DNA of 64,000 nt from Sulfoacidibacillus ferrooxidans (GCF_022606465.1 NZ_JALBUF010000002.1:186001-250000), one strand, 5' to 3'; counted from the stretch's first letter, positions 16,819 through 26,257 are shown. A program made the numbers and translations. The notes: a model not told the origin generated them from the letters alone.

Positions 16819-16916
16819 GGTTATGTGAGCCTCCTCTCGTGTTAGAGTTATTTTAGTTGTGCCTTCATAGTAACTTTAGAGTATCAGATAACGTGTGCAC
16901 CGTCTATGGGTTGTGC

Positions 16917-16952
16917 CCCCTTACTCTAGTCCAAACCGACTAGAGTAAGGGG
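16917..16952. terminator. Strong hairpin between the kinase and cydA
   Basis: CCCCTTACTCTAGT and ACTAGAGTAAGGGG form a perfect 14-bp stem with loop CCAAACCG, followed by GTTATTTTGG on the plus strand. It lies 85 bases before cydA with no plus-strand gene just upstream. It may be a leader attenuator of cyd or a barrier between divergent units. Confidence 0.6.
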
Positions 16953-17036
16953 TTATTTTGGATCTCCTATAAATTTTTTGAACGACGTTTAATAAAGATG
17001 ACCCACAACAGGGAATGTGTCTTTAGGAGGTGCGTT

Positions 17037-18426
17037 ATGGATCAATTGATGTTGGCTCGCATGCAGTTTGGTGTGACCACTGTATATCATTTTCTATTTG
17101 TTCCATTAACGATTGGATTAGCATTTTTACTTGCAATCATGGAAACAATTTATGTAAGAACAGGAAATAACACATATCGTAAGATGGTGCAGTTTTGGGG
17201 GAAGTTATTCCTCATCAATTTTTCAGTGGGTGTTGTCACGGGTATTATGCAAGAGTTTCAGTTTGGGATGAACTGGTCAAACTACTCTCGATTTGTTGGA
17301 GATGTATTTGGTGCTCCACTAGCAATAGAAGCATTGCTCGCTTTCTTCATGGAATCCACATTCCTTGGCGTGTGGATGTTTGGTTGGGATCGCGTCTCTA
17401 AACGGATTCATCTTGCATCGATATGGCTTGTGTCGATAGGCACGATACTCTCTGCATTTTGGATCCTTGCCGCTAATTCATTTATGCAAGAACCGGTAGG
17501 GTATTCTATGCATAACGGTCATGCTGAGATGTCGAATTTTTTTGCAATACTAGGCAACACGCAACTGTGGTTGGAGTTTCCACATGTGATCATGGGTGCA
17601 CTTGTTACAGGGGCATTTTTTGTTTTAGGAGTAAGTGCCTATCATTTGCTGAAAAAAAAACCACGTGGATTTATTCAGGAGATCTTTTCAAGTGGCTATG
17701 ACAGTTGCTGTGGTGAGTAGTGTATTGGTCGTGGCTATTGGCCATACACAAGCACAGCATCTCATCAAGGCGCAACCGATGAAAATGGCTGCTTCTGAAG
17801 CACTGTGGAATACAAGTCCAGAGCATGCACCGTGGACAATTGTAGCAGTTATCAATACGGCAAAACACGACAATTCATTTAAAATACAGATTCCCGATGC
17901 GCTGAGTATTTTAGCGTACGATCATTTGTCAGGTAAGGTAGAAGGGATGAACCAAATTCAAGCCGCCTATGTGCAAAAGTATGGACCTGGTAATTATATT
18001 CCACCTGTTAATGTAACATTTTGGAGTTTCCGTATCATGGTATTAGCAGGTACCTTAATGATGATTTTAGCTTTTATTGGCACGTATTTATTGTTGCGTC
18101 GAAAAGATATTTCACAGTACAGAGGATTACTCAAATGGTTGTTATGGTCTATTCCGTTACCGTTTATAGGCAATACGACTGGCTGGCTCATGACGGAGAT
18201 CGGAAGACAGCCTTGGATTGTCTTTGGATTACAAAAAACTGCACAAGGAGTTTCGCCAACCGTACCTGCAGGAGAAGTGCTAACGACATTAATAGGATTT
18301 GCACTCGTGTATACAGTGATGGGGATTGTGGATGTTTATTTAATGGTCAAATACGTTCGGCTAGGGCCAGATGATCGTGTGAACATGGAGTCATCTATTA
18401 CTGAGTCTGTGCCATCATTGTTTTAA
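17037..18426 (+). pseudogene. cydA: Cytochrome bd quinol oxidase subunit I, split by a one-base frameshift
   Basis: CydA carries the haems and quinol site of the high-affinity oxygen reductase. The first part (17037-17720) starts at ATG 17037 with TAGGAGG upstream and holds the haem ligands in YHFLFVPL and LEFPHVIMG and the Glu-rich segment IEALLAFFMES; it runs off frame after the A9 tract at 17652-17660. The rest (open from 17665 to 18426, one frame over) carries the Met ligand in WSFRIMVLAG and the conserved WLMTEIGRQPW. With eight A the frame would be continuous at about 462 residues, the usual size with a short Q-loop. Both halves look undamaged otherwise, which suggests a sequencing slip or transcriptional slippage rather than an old pseudogene. 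Confidence 0.9.
17652..17660 (+). other. A9 homopolymer, site of the cydA frameshift
   Basis: Nine A follow CTG in cydA. Reading AAA AAA AAA leads to a stop at 17718-17720; dropping one A joins the frame of the C-terminal half. Confidence 0.85.
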
Positions 18427-18450
18427 TTTTGAAGTAAAGGAGGGGCGAAC

Positions 18451-19464
18451 ATGAATCTTGACGTGTTTTGGTTTGTGATTATTGCCGTTTTATTTGTTGG
18501 ATATTTCTTCCTTGAAGGATTTGACTTTGGAGTAGGCATGCTGCTTCCTTTTATAGGTAAGACAGATACGGATCGCCGTGTGATGATCAATAGTATTGGT
18601 CCATTTTGGGATGGTAATGAAGTATGGTTAATTACTGCAGGAGGTGCTCTTTTCGCAGCATTTCCAAACTGGTACGCAACACTCTTTAGCGGCTTTTATT
18701 TAGCGTTATTTATCATGTTGCTAGCACTCATCGCACGCGGTGTCGCGTTTGAATTTCGCGGGAAGGAAAACAATCGCACATGGCGAGCAGTATGGGATTG
18801 GCTCATTGTGTTAGGAAGTGCGGGGCCTGCTTTTTTGTGGGGAGTTGCATTGGCGGATATGATGCAAGGGGTTCCGATAAATGCAAGTATGAATTATGTG
18901 GGCACATTTTTTAATTTGCTTAGTCCGTTTTCCGTGATTATGGGTGCAGCGATGGTCATGATGTTCATCCTGCATGGAGCGCTGTTCTTGTCCATGAAGA
19001 CGACAGGAGACGTGAAAGAGCGTGCACAAAAAGCAGCTTTGCGAGTCGGCGGTCCGACAACTACGCTTCTTTTCATCGTGGTGATACTTAGCTACTTCTA
19101 TACCGATATTTTTCGCAAAATGGGTATTGATCCAGGGCCGATTCCCATTGTTGCGGGACTTGCATTGCTATCAGTACGCTATTTTATTGGAGCAAAGCGT
19201 TATGGATGGGCCTTTATCATGACAGGGATAACCATTGCACTTTCAACGATTACTGTTTTTCTTGGTCTTTTTCCGCGCGTGATGGTGAGCAGTTTGAATC
19301 CGAACTACAGTCTTACTATCTACAATGCGGCTTCTAATCACTATAGTTTGGTCGTCATGACGATCGTGGCTCTAACACTTGTTCCTGTTGTACTTGCTTA
19401 TCAGATCTGGTCGTATTGGGTATTTAAAAAACGCGTAAGCCCATCTGATCATTTGGACTACTGA
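18451..19464 (+). CDS. cydB: Cytochrome bd quinol oxidase subunit II
   Basis: This is the second membrane subunit of the bd oxidase, with eight to nine helices. The N-terminus (FFLEGFDFGVGMLLPF and later GNEVWLI) is diagnostic of CydB. Length is 337 residues, as usual. ATG 18451 has AAAGGAGG upstream. It lies 24 bases after cydA and ends one base before cydD, indicating a single cydABDC transcript. Confidence 0.95.
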   Translation: MNLDVFWFVIIAVLFVGYFFLEGFDFGVGMLLPFIGKTDTDRRVMINSIGPFWDGNEVWLITAGGALFAAFPNWYATLFSGFYLALFIMLLALIARGVAFEFRGKENNRTWRAVWDWLIVLGSAGPAFLWGVALADMMQGVPINASMNYVGTFFNLLSPFSVIMGAAMVMMFILHGALFLSMKTTGDVKERAQKAALRVGGPTTTLLFIVVILSYFYTDIFRKMGIDPGPIPIVAGLALLSVRYFIGAKRYGWAFIMTGITIALSTITVFLGLFPRVMVSSLNPNYSLTIYNAASNHYSLVVMTIVALTLVPVVLAYQIWSYWVFKKRVSPSDHLDY

Positions 19465-19465
19465 T

Positions 19466-21208
19466 ATGATGGATCGAAAAATATTTTTACACAGTAAAAG
19501 CGCGCGCACATTATTGGTTCTTACAGTCGGGTTAGGGTTAATTGGCGGACTGATAGCTGTCGCAGAGGCACGCTATCTCGCACAGATCGTGACGCAAGTG
19601 TTCTTGCGTCACGATCCACTTCAAGTGGTGTCAGCTGCGCTTACGACGCTACTTGTTTTGATCATACTGCGCGCAGGTATTGCTTATGGAAGTGAAGCGG
19701 CTGCTGGACAGATTGCGGCTAAAGTGAAGACGGATATTCGCAAGAGCCTCTTGCAACACGTAGGATTACTCGGTCCAACGTATGTCAAGGGGGAGCAGAC
19801 TGGTGAACTTGCCTTGACTGTAGTAGATGGAGTAGAGGCACTTGAGCCCTATTTAGCGAGGTATTTACCCCAAGTGGCATTGTCAGCCTTTGTTCCGCTC
19901 ACTGTACTCACTTTTGTGTTTTGGAATGACCCACTATCGGGGATCATTCTTGCTGTGACTGCGCCACTCATTCCATTTTTTATGATTCTAATAGGAAAAG
20001 GGGCTCAAGCAGTAAGTGATCGACAATGGAAAGTTCTTAGTTTATTATCTGCACACTTTGTGGATGTTTTGCAAGGGTTGACAACTTTAAAAGTATTTCG
20101 GCGGAGTCGAGATCAGATAGAAGTGATCTCGCGCATTAGTCAAGATTATCGTTTAGCGACGATGTCTTCCTTGCGAATCGCATTTTTGTCTGCCTTAGTT
20201 TTAGAACTGCTTACAACGCTCAGTACGGCCATTGTTGCGGTGACGATCGGGTTGCGGTTAATTGCAGGGGATATGCCGTTTTCCAATGCATTTTTTGTAC
20301 TTGTCTTGGCACCGGAATTCTATCTGCCCATCCGCATGTTAGGAACGCAGTATCACGTTGGGCGAGATGGAGTGACTGCGGCAAAACGAATCGTTGAGAT
20401 TCTTCAAACAAAACCCACCATCAGTGTGAGGGATCCAGCAATGATGCGCAAACCACTCGAATGGAGCTCTATCTTCTTTGATCATGTGGGGTATACGTAT
20501 GCAAAAGTTGGAGAAGCCACCCTTCACGATGTCACCTGTGAGATTCTACCACGCCAAATGGTAGCTATTGTTGGTGCTAGTGGTGCAGGTAAATCTACAC
20601 TGGTAGATTTACTACTTGGATTTACGGAACCGACCACAGGAAAAATTGTGGTTGGAGGTGTGGATTTGCGCGATGTTCCGCTTGAATGGTGGCGGGAGCA
20701 GATCGCATGGATGCCACAGCGTCCACATTTATTTTTTGGGACGATTGCGCAAAACATACAAATGGCAAACCCGAATTGTAGCGTAAGTGAATTAGTGGAA
20801 GCGGCAAAAATGGCGGGAGCTGATGAATTTATTTGCTCTTTTCCACAAGGGTATCAGACCATGGTAGGTGAAAATGGAGCACGTCTAAGTGGGGGTCAGA
20901 TACAGCGGATCGCACTTGCACGAGCTTTTCTAAAGGACAGCAAAATACTCATTTTGGATGAACCAACATCACAATTGGACGCAGAGACCGACTGGATTGT
21001 ACAGAGAGCACTTCGACAATTAAGACAAACTCATACAGTGATTATGATTGCCCATCGCATGCACACGGTACAACTTGCTGATCAGATTGTAGTCATGCAA
21101 GAAGGTGCCATAAGACAAACGGGAAGACATCGAGATTTAGTACGTGAGCCAGGGCTCTATCGCGATCTTGTGATGGCACATGCACTACAGCCGGGAGAGG
21201 GGGCGTAA
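19466..21208 (+). CDS. cydD: Heterodimeric ABC exporter subunit for cytochrome bd assembly
   Basis: CydD with CydC exports glutathione or cysteine-type thiols in Escherichia coli and is needed for bd oxidase assembly. The protein has six N-terminal helices and an ATPase domain with Walker A (GASGAGKST), signature LSGGQIQR and Walker B (KILILDEPTSQLD). It starts one base after the cydB stop and ends just before cydC. Which of the two is called CydD or CydC rests on order. Confidence 0.9.
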   Translation: MMDRKIFLHSKSARTLLVLTVGLGLIGGLIAVAEARYLAQIVTQVFLRHDPLQVVSAALTTLLVLIILRAGIAYGSEAAAGQIAAKVKTDIRKSLLQHVGLLGPTYVKGEQTGELALTVVDGVEALEPYLARYLPQVALSAFVPLTVLTFVFWNDPLSGIILAVTAPLIPFFMILIGKGAQAVSDRQWKVLSLLSAHFVDVLQGLTTLKVFRRSRDQIEVISRISQDYRLATMSSLRIAFLSALVLELLTTLSTAIVAVTIGLRLIAGDMPFSNAFFVLVLAPEFYLPIRMLGTQYHVGRDGVTAAKRIVEILQTKPTISVRDPAMMRKPLEWSSIFFDHVGYTYAKVGEATLHDVTCEILPRQMVAIVGASGAGKSTLVDLLLGFTEPTTGKIVVGGVDLRDVPLEWWREQIAWMPQRPHLFFGTIAQNIQMANPNCSVSELVEAAKMAGADEFICSFPQGYQTMVGENGARLSGGQIQRIALARAFLKDSKILILDEPTSQLDAETDWIVQRALRQLRQTHTVIMIAHRMHTVQLADQIVVMQEGAIRQTGRHRDLVREPGLYRDLVMAHALQPGEGA

Positions 21209-21209
21209 C

Positions 21210-22982
21210 ATGCGCACGTTACTTGGATTTCTACGTCCGTTTTGGTGGTTAGTTACGTTATCCATCATAGCTGGATTTTTTGCAGTGGGTGCGAGCATTG
21301 GCTTGATGGCAACTTCCGGGTATCTCATTGCAAAGGCCGCATTGCATCCTGAAACCGTACTCTTATTATGGGTGCCGATTGTCGGTGTACGGTTTTTCGG
21401 CTTATCTCGTGCGGTATTTCGGTATCTTGAGCGATTAGCTTCGCACGATGTCACATTTCGCATACTTGCTCATCTGCGAGTATTTGTCTATTCGAAAATA
21501 GAACCGCTCGCTCCAGGGTTATTTGTTACAAAATGCACGGGCGATCTGTTAGCTACACTGGTTGCAGATATTGATACGTTACAAAATTTCTTTTTGCGCA
21601 TCATTTCTCCCGCTATCATTTTCTTTTTATCAGCAGCTTTGTCGTTTGTAGTTGTGGGGCAGTTCTCTGTGCGTCTTGGTGTTGCATTAGTTAGCAGTCT
21701 GCTCATTGGAGGAATTGTGGTACCAGGCATAGCATTTTTGGCAGGGAGAACAAGTGGGAAAGTGCTCGTAGAGTTGCGGGCAAAGTACTATGCGCTAACC
21801 CTTGATCTTACGCAAGGAGTAGCTGAATTGTTAGCTTTTGGACGGTATGAGCAAACGGTACAAACACTAACTGAATTACAAACAAACATATCGCGTCATC
21901 AACGGTTTATGAGTCAATTAAATGGGATGTCGACGGGGGTACTCGTGCTGATCAATCACGTTGCTATGTGGGTAAGTTTGGTCATTGCGATTCCTCTCGT
22001 CGCTACAGGGAAAATCCCAGGATATGATCTCCCAGTTATTGCGCTTACAGCACTGGCTAGTTTTGAAACGGCGGCTAGTTTACCTCAGGCGTATCAATAT
22101 TTGTCGCAAACCCTTCAGGCATTTGCACGAGTGGATTCTCTTGTGCAGGCTACATCCAGGGTAAATGAAGAAGGGAGTGCAATGACTACATGGTACAAAC
22201 CAGATTTGGTGATTCGAGACGTACACTTTTGCTATGAATCATCTGAAGCCGAAATCCTATCGGGGTTTGATCTAGATCTTCCATTTGGAAAACACGTAGC
22301 GATTGTTGGCGAGAGTGGAGCCGGAAAAAGCACCATTGTACAGCTGTTATTGCGTTTTTATGAATACGAACAAGGATCTATCCAGTTGTGTGGCAAAGAG
22401 CTGCGCACATTAGATGCAATAGATGTGCGATCATGTTTTTCTGTAGCTGAGCAAGGGCCGCATGTTTTTCAAACGACGTTAACTGATAATCTACGCGTTG
22501 CCAATAAAACAGCTACAGCAGATCAGTTTCACAAAGCGGTGGAGATATCAGCGTTTGATGAAGTGGCTCAACAAATGGTTGAAGGTTATGACACCCTTGC
22601 AGGAGAGTTTGGTGCAAGGTTATCTGGTGGTGAAGCCAAGCGACTAGCTATTGCACGTGCGATTTTAGCAGATGGCGATATCTTTTTATTAGATGAGCCA
22701 ACGAGCGGATTAGACAATATCACAGCTGTTCGCGTGATAAGGGGTATAGAGGACATGGCACGTGATCGCAGTCTTGTAATGATCACGCACCGTTTAATCG
22801 GACTTGAAGGAATGGACGAGATTCTTGTGATTCATGATGGCAAAGTTGTTGAACGTGGAACACATGAACAGCTTCTTACGTCTTGTGGGCGGTATCGTGC
22901 ATTATTTGATTTACAACAGATGGAGCAGATGATTGATAATACAGTGCCATCAAGTAGTGTCCTGGCACCCAGTGTTTCATAG
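21210..22982 (+). CDS. cydC: Heterodimeric ABC exporter subunit for cytochrome bd assembly
   Basis: This is the partner of CydD, with the six-helix transmembrane domain and an ATPase with Walker A (GESGAGKST), signature LSGGEAKR and Walker B (IFLLDEPTSGLD). ATG 21210 is chosen because GAGAGGGGG lies just upstream and the cydD stop is at 21206-21208; an in-frame ATG at 21180 would overlap cydD. Length is 590 residues. It is the last clear cyd gene. Confidence 0.9.
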   Translation: MRTLLGFLRPFWWLVTLSIIAGFFAVGASIGLMATSGYLIAKAALHPETVLLLWVPIVGVRFFGLSRAVFRYLERLASHDVTFRILAHLRVFVYSKIEPLAPGLFVTKCTGDLLATLVADIDTLQNFFLRIISPAIIFFLSAALSFVVVGQFSVRLGVALVSSLLIGGIVVPGIAFLAGRTSGKVLVELRAKYYALTLDLTQGVAELLAFGRYEQTVQTLTELQTNISRHQRFMSQLNGMSTGVLVLINHVAMWVSLVIAIPLVATGKIPGYDLPVIALTALASFETAASLPQAYQYLSQTLQAFARVDSLVQATSRVNEEGSAMTTWYKPDLVIRDVHFCYESSEAEILSGFDLDLPFGKHVAIVGESGAGKSTIVQLLLRFYEYEQGSIQLCGKELRTLDAIDVRSCFSVAEQGPHVFQTTLTDNLRVANKTATADQFHKAVEISAFDEVAQQMVEGYDTLAGEFGARLSGGEAKRLAIARAILADGDIFLLDEPTSGLDNITAVRVIRGIEDMARDRSLVMITHRLIGLEGMDEILVIHDGKVVERGTHEQLLTSCGRYRALFDLQQMEQMIDNTVPSSSVLAPSVS

Positions 22983-23021
22983 GGAACGATAGTCAAAGGC
23001 AAGTATGGGGGCGGTATCGAG

Positions 23022-23594
23022 ATGCGACAAAGGATAGCGCTATTCGATGATATGGTATTAGGTTATTTACGTATGCGTATGACGCTGATTGCAGCGCTAC
23101 TTGGCATCGTCTTGTTTGTACTCGCAATCATAGAGCACGATATTTTTGCAGGTGTAGAAGTGCTTTTAGCAGGATTGGTTGGCTATACCATTGGATTTGT
23201 CCCAGCAGTTTTGGGAGGCGTCCTGATTACTTTGTCATCGCTGGTCTGGTGTAGTCATCATTCGATGTATTGCCCGTCTATCATTTTTCAGTTTTTGGGA
23301 TGTGTAGTGATCGCATGGCTTGGTCGTAGTCATCACAGCGTGGTGCAACATACGCGCGAACACTATCGTTCGCATGTAGATCAAGCGATGCGTTCTCAGG
23401 TGGTACCCTGGACGTTAGTCAATGAAGTGCGCAATTCTCTTTTGGGTATGCGCTTATTGCTTTTTACAAATAACATGGGACGCGAAACAGATCAGCAAAA
23501 CCTACAGATAGTCGAAGCTGAATTATTGCGCTTGGAATCCCTGTTTACAGATCTACACGAAGAACAAGTGAATCCTGAACGCATGGTAAAGTAG
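23022..23594 (+). CDS. Membrane protein with a kinase-like helix lacking the phospho-histidine
   Basis: This 190-residue protein has about four hydrophobic segments in residues 20-100. A soluble tail contains LVNEVRNSLLGMRLLLF (about residues 132-148). That stretch matches the H-box of HisKA kinases (HEVRNxL), but the histidine position is N134, and no ATPase domain follows. It is therefore not a kinase by itself. It follows cydC by 39 bases and may be cotranscribed. A role as a dimerising or decoy partner of a sensor kinase is speculation. Confidence 0.65.
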   Translation: MRQRIALFDDMVLGYLRMRMTLIAALLGIVLFVLAIIEHDIFAGVEVLLAGLVGYTIGFVPAVLGGVLITLSSLVWCSHHSMYCPSIIFQFLGCVVIAWLGRSHHSVVQHTREHYRSHVDQAMRSQVVPWTLVNEVRNSLLGMRLLLFTNNMGRETDQQNLQIVEAELLRLESLFTDLHEEQVNPERMVK

Positions 23595-23598
23595 TCCG

Positions 23599-23628
23599 AT
23601 TGAACTAGTTCAATTGTGCCTTTTTTTT
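23599..23628 (+). terminator. Palindrome followed by a T8 run
   Basis: ATTGAACTAGTTCAAT (23599-23614) is a perfect 16-bp palindrome, then GTGCC and eight T. It may be a weak terminator for the cyd region or a second regulator site ahead of the sulfide genes. Confidence 0.5.
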
Positions 23629-23644
23629 ATACCCATCAGGGTAT
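23629..23644. promoter_or_regulatory. CsoR/CstR-type operator
   Basis: ATACCCATCAGGGTAT is a perfect inverted repeat (ATACCC, ATCA, GGGTAT) of the kind bound by CsoR-family repressors, including the persulfide sensor CstR. It precedes a persulfide dioxygenase-rhodanese gene, the classic CstR target. The regulator gene itself is not in the window. Confidence 0.7.
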
Positions 23645-23693
23645 AGATTTAATCTTGTCAAAGTGGTACACGATGAGACAGGGGAGTGAAAAT

Positions 23694-24827
23694 ATGAGCA
23701 TGTCGATTACGGCACAAGAATTACACGATCAAATGGAAAATAATAGAGAAACCATTATTTTAGACGTGCGGGCAACATCCGCATATTTAGAATGGCACAT
23801 TGATCATCAAAACGCTAACTTAATAAATATTCAAACGTCAAAATTAAAGGCTAGTGGACCAGAGGTATTTACTGAGATTCCACGAGATAAAGAAATCGTT
23901 TGCGTGTGTGCGCATGGCAATGCGAGTGAAGAGGCAGCAGATATTCTCAATGAACATGGTTATCATGCAGTGAGTTTACGGAATGGGATGTCTGCCTGGA
24001 GTGAATTTTATTATCCAACTAGTGTAGTATCAACCGATGATTTCGAACTAATTCAAGTCATTCGTCCAGCTAAAGGATGTTTATCCTATGTTTTAGTTTC
24101 TGGAGATGATGCAATTGTAGTCGATCCGGGACGGCATACGGACATCTATATGGACATTGCAGCTAAACATTCGGTGCAGATTAGGGAAGTACTTGATACG
24201 CATTGTCATGCAGATCACATTTCAGGTGGAAGCGCTCTTGCAAGTCGAGTTGGTGCGAATTATTGGATTGCCGCTAGTGAAATGGGTGAAGGACGCATAA
24301 ATTTCCATTCGCTTGAGGATGGATTGCGCATTCCATTCGGTACTTCTAAATTAGATGTTATAGCTATTCCAACGCCTGGACACACACCTGGAAGTACATC
24401 ATTTCTTGTGAATGATCAGTATTTGCTATCAGGTGATACGGTATTCGTTAGTGGCTTAGGTCGTCCTGATCTTGGTGGTAAAGCACGTGAATGGGCTGCA
24501 CTACTTTATGATACAGTACGAACAAAGCTCAATCAAATAGATGATCAAGTACTCATTCTTCCAGCACATTACTCTGGATCAGATGAGGTTACACAACAAG
24601 GGTATGTGGGTGCGAGATTAGGAGAAATTCGGGCGACAAATCATTTGCTTCAAGGCGTATCTGAGGATGAATTCACCGATTCAGTAGCTGGAAATTTGGG
24701 ACTCACACCTCCTAATTATACGACGATCGTACATGTGAATCGCGGTGAACTGTTTCCATCAGATGAAGAAGCAACGGAACTTGAAATTGGGCCGAATCGT
24801 TGTGCGGTAAAACACTTGGTTGGTTGA
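23694..24827 (+). CDS. Rhodanese-persulfide dioxygenase fusion (MBL fold)
   Basis: The protein would oxidise persulfides to sulfite and move sulfane sulfur, detoxifying sulfide in the cytoplasm. The rhodanese domain comes first (about residues 1-110, active cysteine in VCVCAHGNAS). The metallo-beta-lactamase domain follows with DTHCHADHISGG, PTPGHTPGS, LLSGDTVF and AHYSG, which provide the iron ligands as in ETHE1. In the well-known PRF and CstB fusions the dioxygenase is N-terminal, so this order is swapped. ATG 23694 has GGGGAGTG upstream. Total length is 377 residues. Confidence 0.88.
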   Translation: MSMSITAQELHDQMENNRETIILDVRATSAYLEWHIDHQNANLINIQTSKLKASGPEVFTEIPRDKEIVCVCAHGNASEEAADILNEHGYHAVSLRNGMSAWSEFYYPTSVVSTDDFELIQVIRPAKGCLSYVLVSGDDAIVVDPGRHTDIYMDIAAKHSVQIREVLDTHCHADHISGGSALASRVGANYWIAASEMGEGRINFHSLEDGLRIPFGTSKLDVIAIPTPGHTPGSTSFLVNDQYLLSGDTVFVSGLGRPDLGGKAREWAALLYDTVRTKLNQIDDQVLILPAHYSGSDEVTQQGYVGARLGEIRATNHLLQGVSEDEFTDSVAGNLGLTPPNYTTIVHVNRGELFPSDEEATELEIGPNRCAVKHLVG

Positions 24828-24877
24828 CTTGATATTGTAGAAAGAATGTAATTTTAAGCTTTTTATTTTATTTATAG

Positions 24878-24931
24878 CATCAGTTCATGAATGTCAATAT
24901 GACAGATATATGGACTGATGTTTTCTTTTTT
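24878..24931 (+). terminator. Terminator between the persulfide dioxygenase and SQR genes
   Basis: CATCAGTTCAT (24878-24888) pairs with ATGGACTGATG (24910-24920) with one G-T pair, followed by TTTTCTTTTTT. Confidence 0.85.
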
Positions 24932-24954
24932 GTAGGTAACATGGCAAGAACTTG

Positions 24955-24985
24955 TTGAAATATCTCGTATTCTATCAGGTATAAT
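24955..24985 (+). promoter_or_regulatory. Likely promoter of the SQR gene
   Basis: TTGAAA (24955-24960) and a perfect TATAAT (24980-24985) are 19 bases apart, slightly long. The SQR gene starts 55 bases downstream. Confidence 0.55.
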
Positions 24986-25039
24986 TAAGTGGTACATATT
25001 GGACGAAAGATGTATTGCGTGATTCTAGGAGGGTGTTGT

Positions 25040-26257
25040 ATGAAAAAACTAGTGATTTTAGGTGGAGGTTTTGGTGGATTAACAGTATTCCATCATATGG
25101 CCAAGTTAAGACATGAACAGCAGATGGAAATAACGCTGATCGATGAACGGGAAACGTTTTTAGTGAAACCGTCATTGCCAGAAGTGTCTTTGGGTGAAAA
25201 AACAGTCGGCGATATTACCTTCCCTTTGCGCAAGGTGGTTGAGTCGTACGGAACATTCATTCGCAATCGGGTAGAGCGCATTGATCCTGTAAAACAGACC
25301 GTTTTTCTTGAGGATGGCGTGGCCATTTCCTATGATTTTCTTGTCATCGCATTAGGAGCAAAGAAGAACTTTGGAGAAATTCCAGGGTTTGTTGACTATG
25401 GGTACTCGATGTGTACAGATGTGCTCGCACCAAGGCTCAGTCAGGCTATTGAGGCTTTTGAAAAAGGAAATGTGGTCATTGGATCTATGCCGATGAAACA
25501 AGGCACGCGTATTCCTGAAGTTCCCTTTTTAAAAGCTGCATGTGAAGGTCCGATTGGCGAAGTGGCATTTATGATTGAATCTGAACTGCGCAAAAGTGGT
25601 AAGAGGGATGATTCACGTGTGATCTGCTTTAGTCCGGCACATATCTTCTTTGAAGATGTAGGAGATAAGGTGCATGAAGCTTTTGGGAATCTAGCGGAGA
25701 AACATCAAGTGGAAGTTGTCACAGACAAAATTCTAAGTAAGGTTGAAAAGGATCATGTAGAATTTGAAGATGGTAGTGTGATTGAATCAGCATTAACCAT
25801 TATTATTCCAGCTTATTATGGTCCTGATGCGATTGTGAATTCAGGCCTTGGAGACGAAGCTGGATTTGCACCCACCAATGAACAATTTCAGCATCTAGAT
25901 TATTCAAATATCTATGCGATTGGCGATGGGGCAGCACGTACTGTGCCAAAGCTGGGACATCTTGCAGTTGAACAAGGCGACATTGTTGCGAGCCATTTGA
26001 AAAAAATTCTTACAGGGCAGGGAGAAGTTCTCCCATATGATCCTGAAATTTTTTGTATTATGAACATGGGGAATCACAAAGCAACATTAATTCGCTCCAA
26101 TACTTTATATGGCGGCCAACGTGATGTAGCTTATTATGGTGCTGTATCTAGTTTGATGAAAAAGTCATTTGACGATTATATGCTCCGATTTAAAGGCAAG
26201 ATGCCACCTGATATGTTAGAACGTTTACTCAATGTCTATCTCGGTAGATTAGAATAG
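25040..26257 (+). CDS. sqr: Sulfide:quinone oxidoreductase
   Basis: This flavoprotein would oxidise sulfide at the membrane and pass electrons to the quinone pool. The N-terminal FAD motif GGGFGGL is clear, and a second FAD motif is IYAIGDGAA. Three cysteines, C125 (YSMCTD), C168 (AACEGPIGE) and C339 (IFCIMN), sit where SQRs of the Acidithiobacillus type have their redox cysteines. A type II NADH dehydrogenase is less likely because of the CEGP motif and these cysteines. ATG 25040 has AGGAGGG upstream. Length is 405 residues. Its product persulfide would feed the preceding dioxygenase. Confidence 0.85.
   Translation: MKKLVILGGGFGGLTVFHHMAKLRHEQQMEITLIDERETFLVKPSLPEVSLGEKTVGDITFPLRKVVESYGTFIRNRVERIDPVKQTVFLEDGVAISYDFLVIALGAKKNFGEIPGFVDYGYSMCTDVLAPRLSQAIEAFEKGNVVIGSMPMKQGTRIPEVPFLKAACEGPIGEVAFMIESELRKSGKRDDSRVICFSPAHIFFEDVGDKVHEAFGNLAEKHQVEVVTDKILSKVEKDHVEFEDGSVIESALTIIIPAYYGPDAIVNSGLGDEAGFAPTNEQFQHLDYSNIYAIGDGAARTVPKLGHLAVEQGDIVASHLKKILTGQGEVLPYDPEIFCIMNMGNHKATLIRSNTLYGGQRDVAYYGAVSSLMKKSFDDYMLRFKGKMPPDMLERLLNVYLGRLE

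Noticed and set aside
16819-17036. Rex operator controlling cydA
   Set aside because: No TTGTGAA-N4-TTCACAA-type repeat was found; only TTGTGCC fragments occur.
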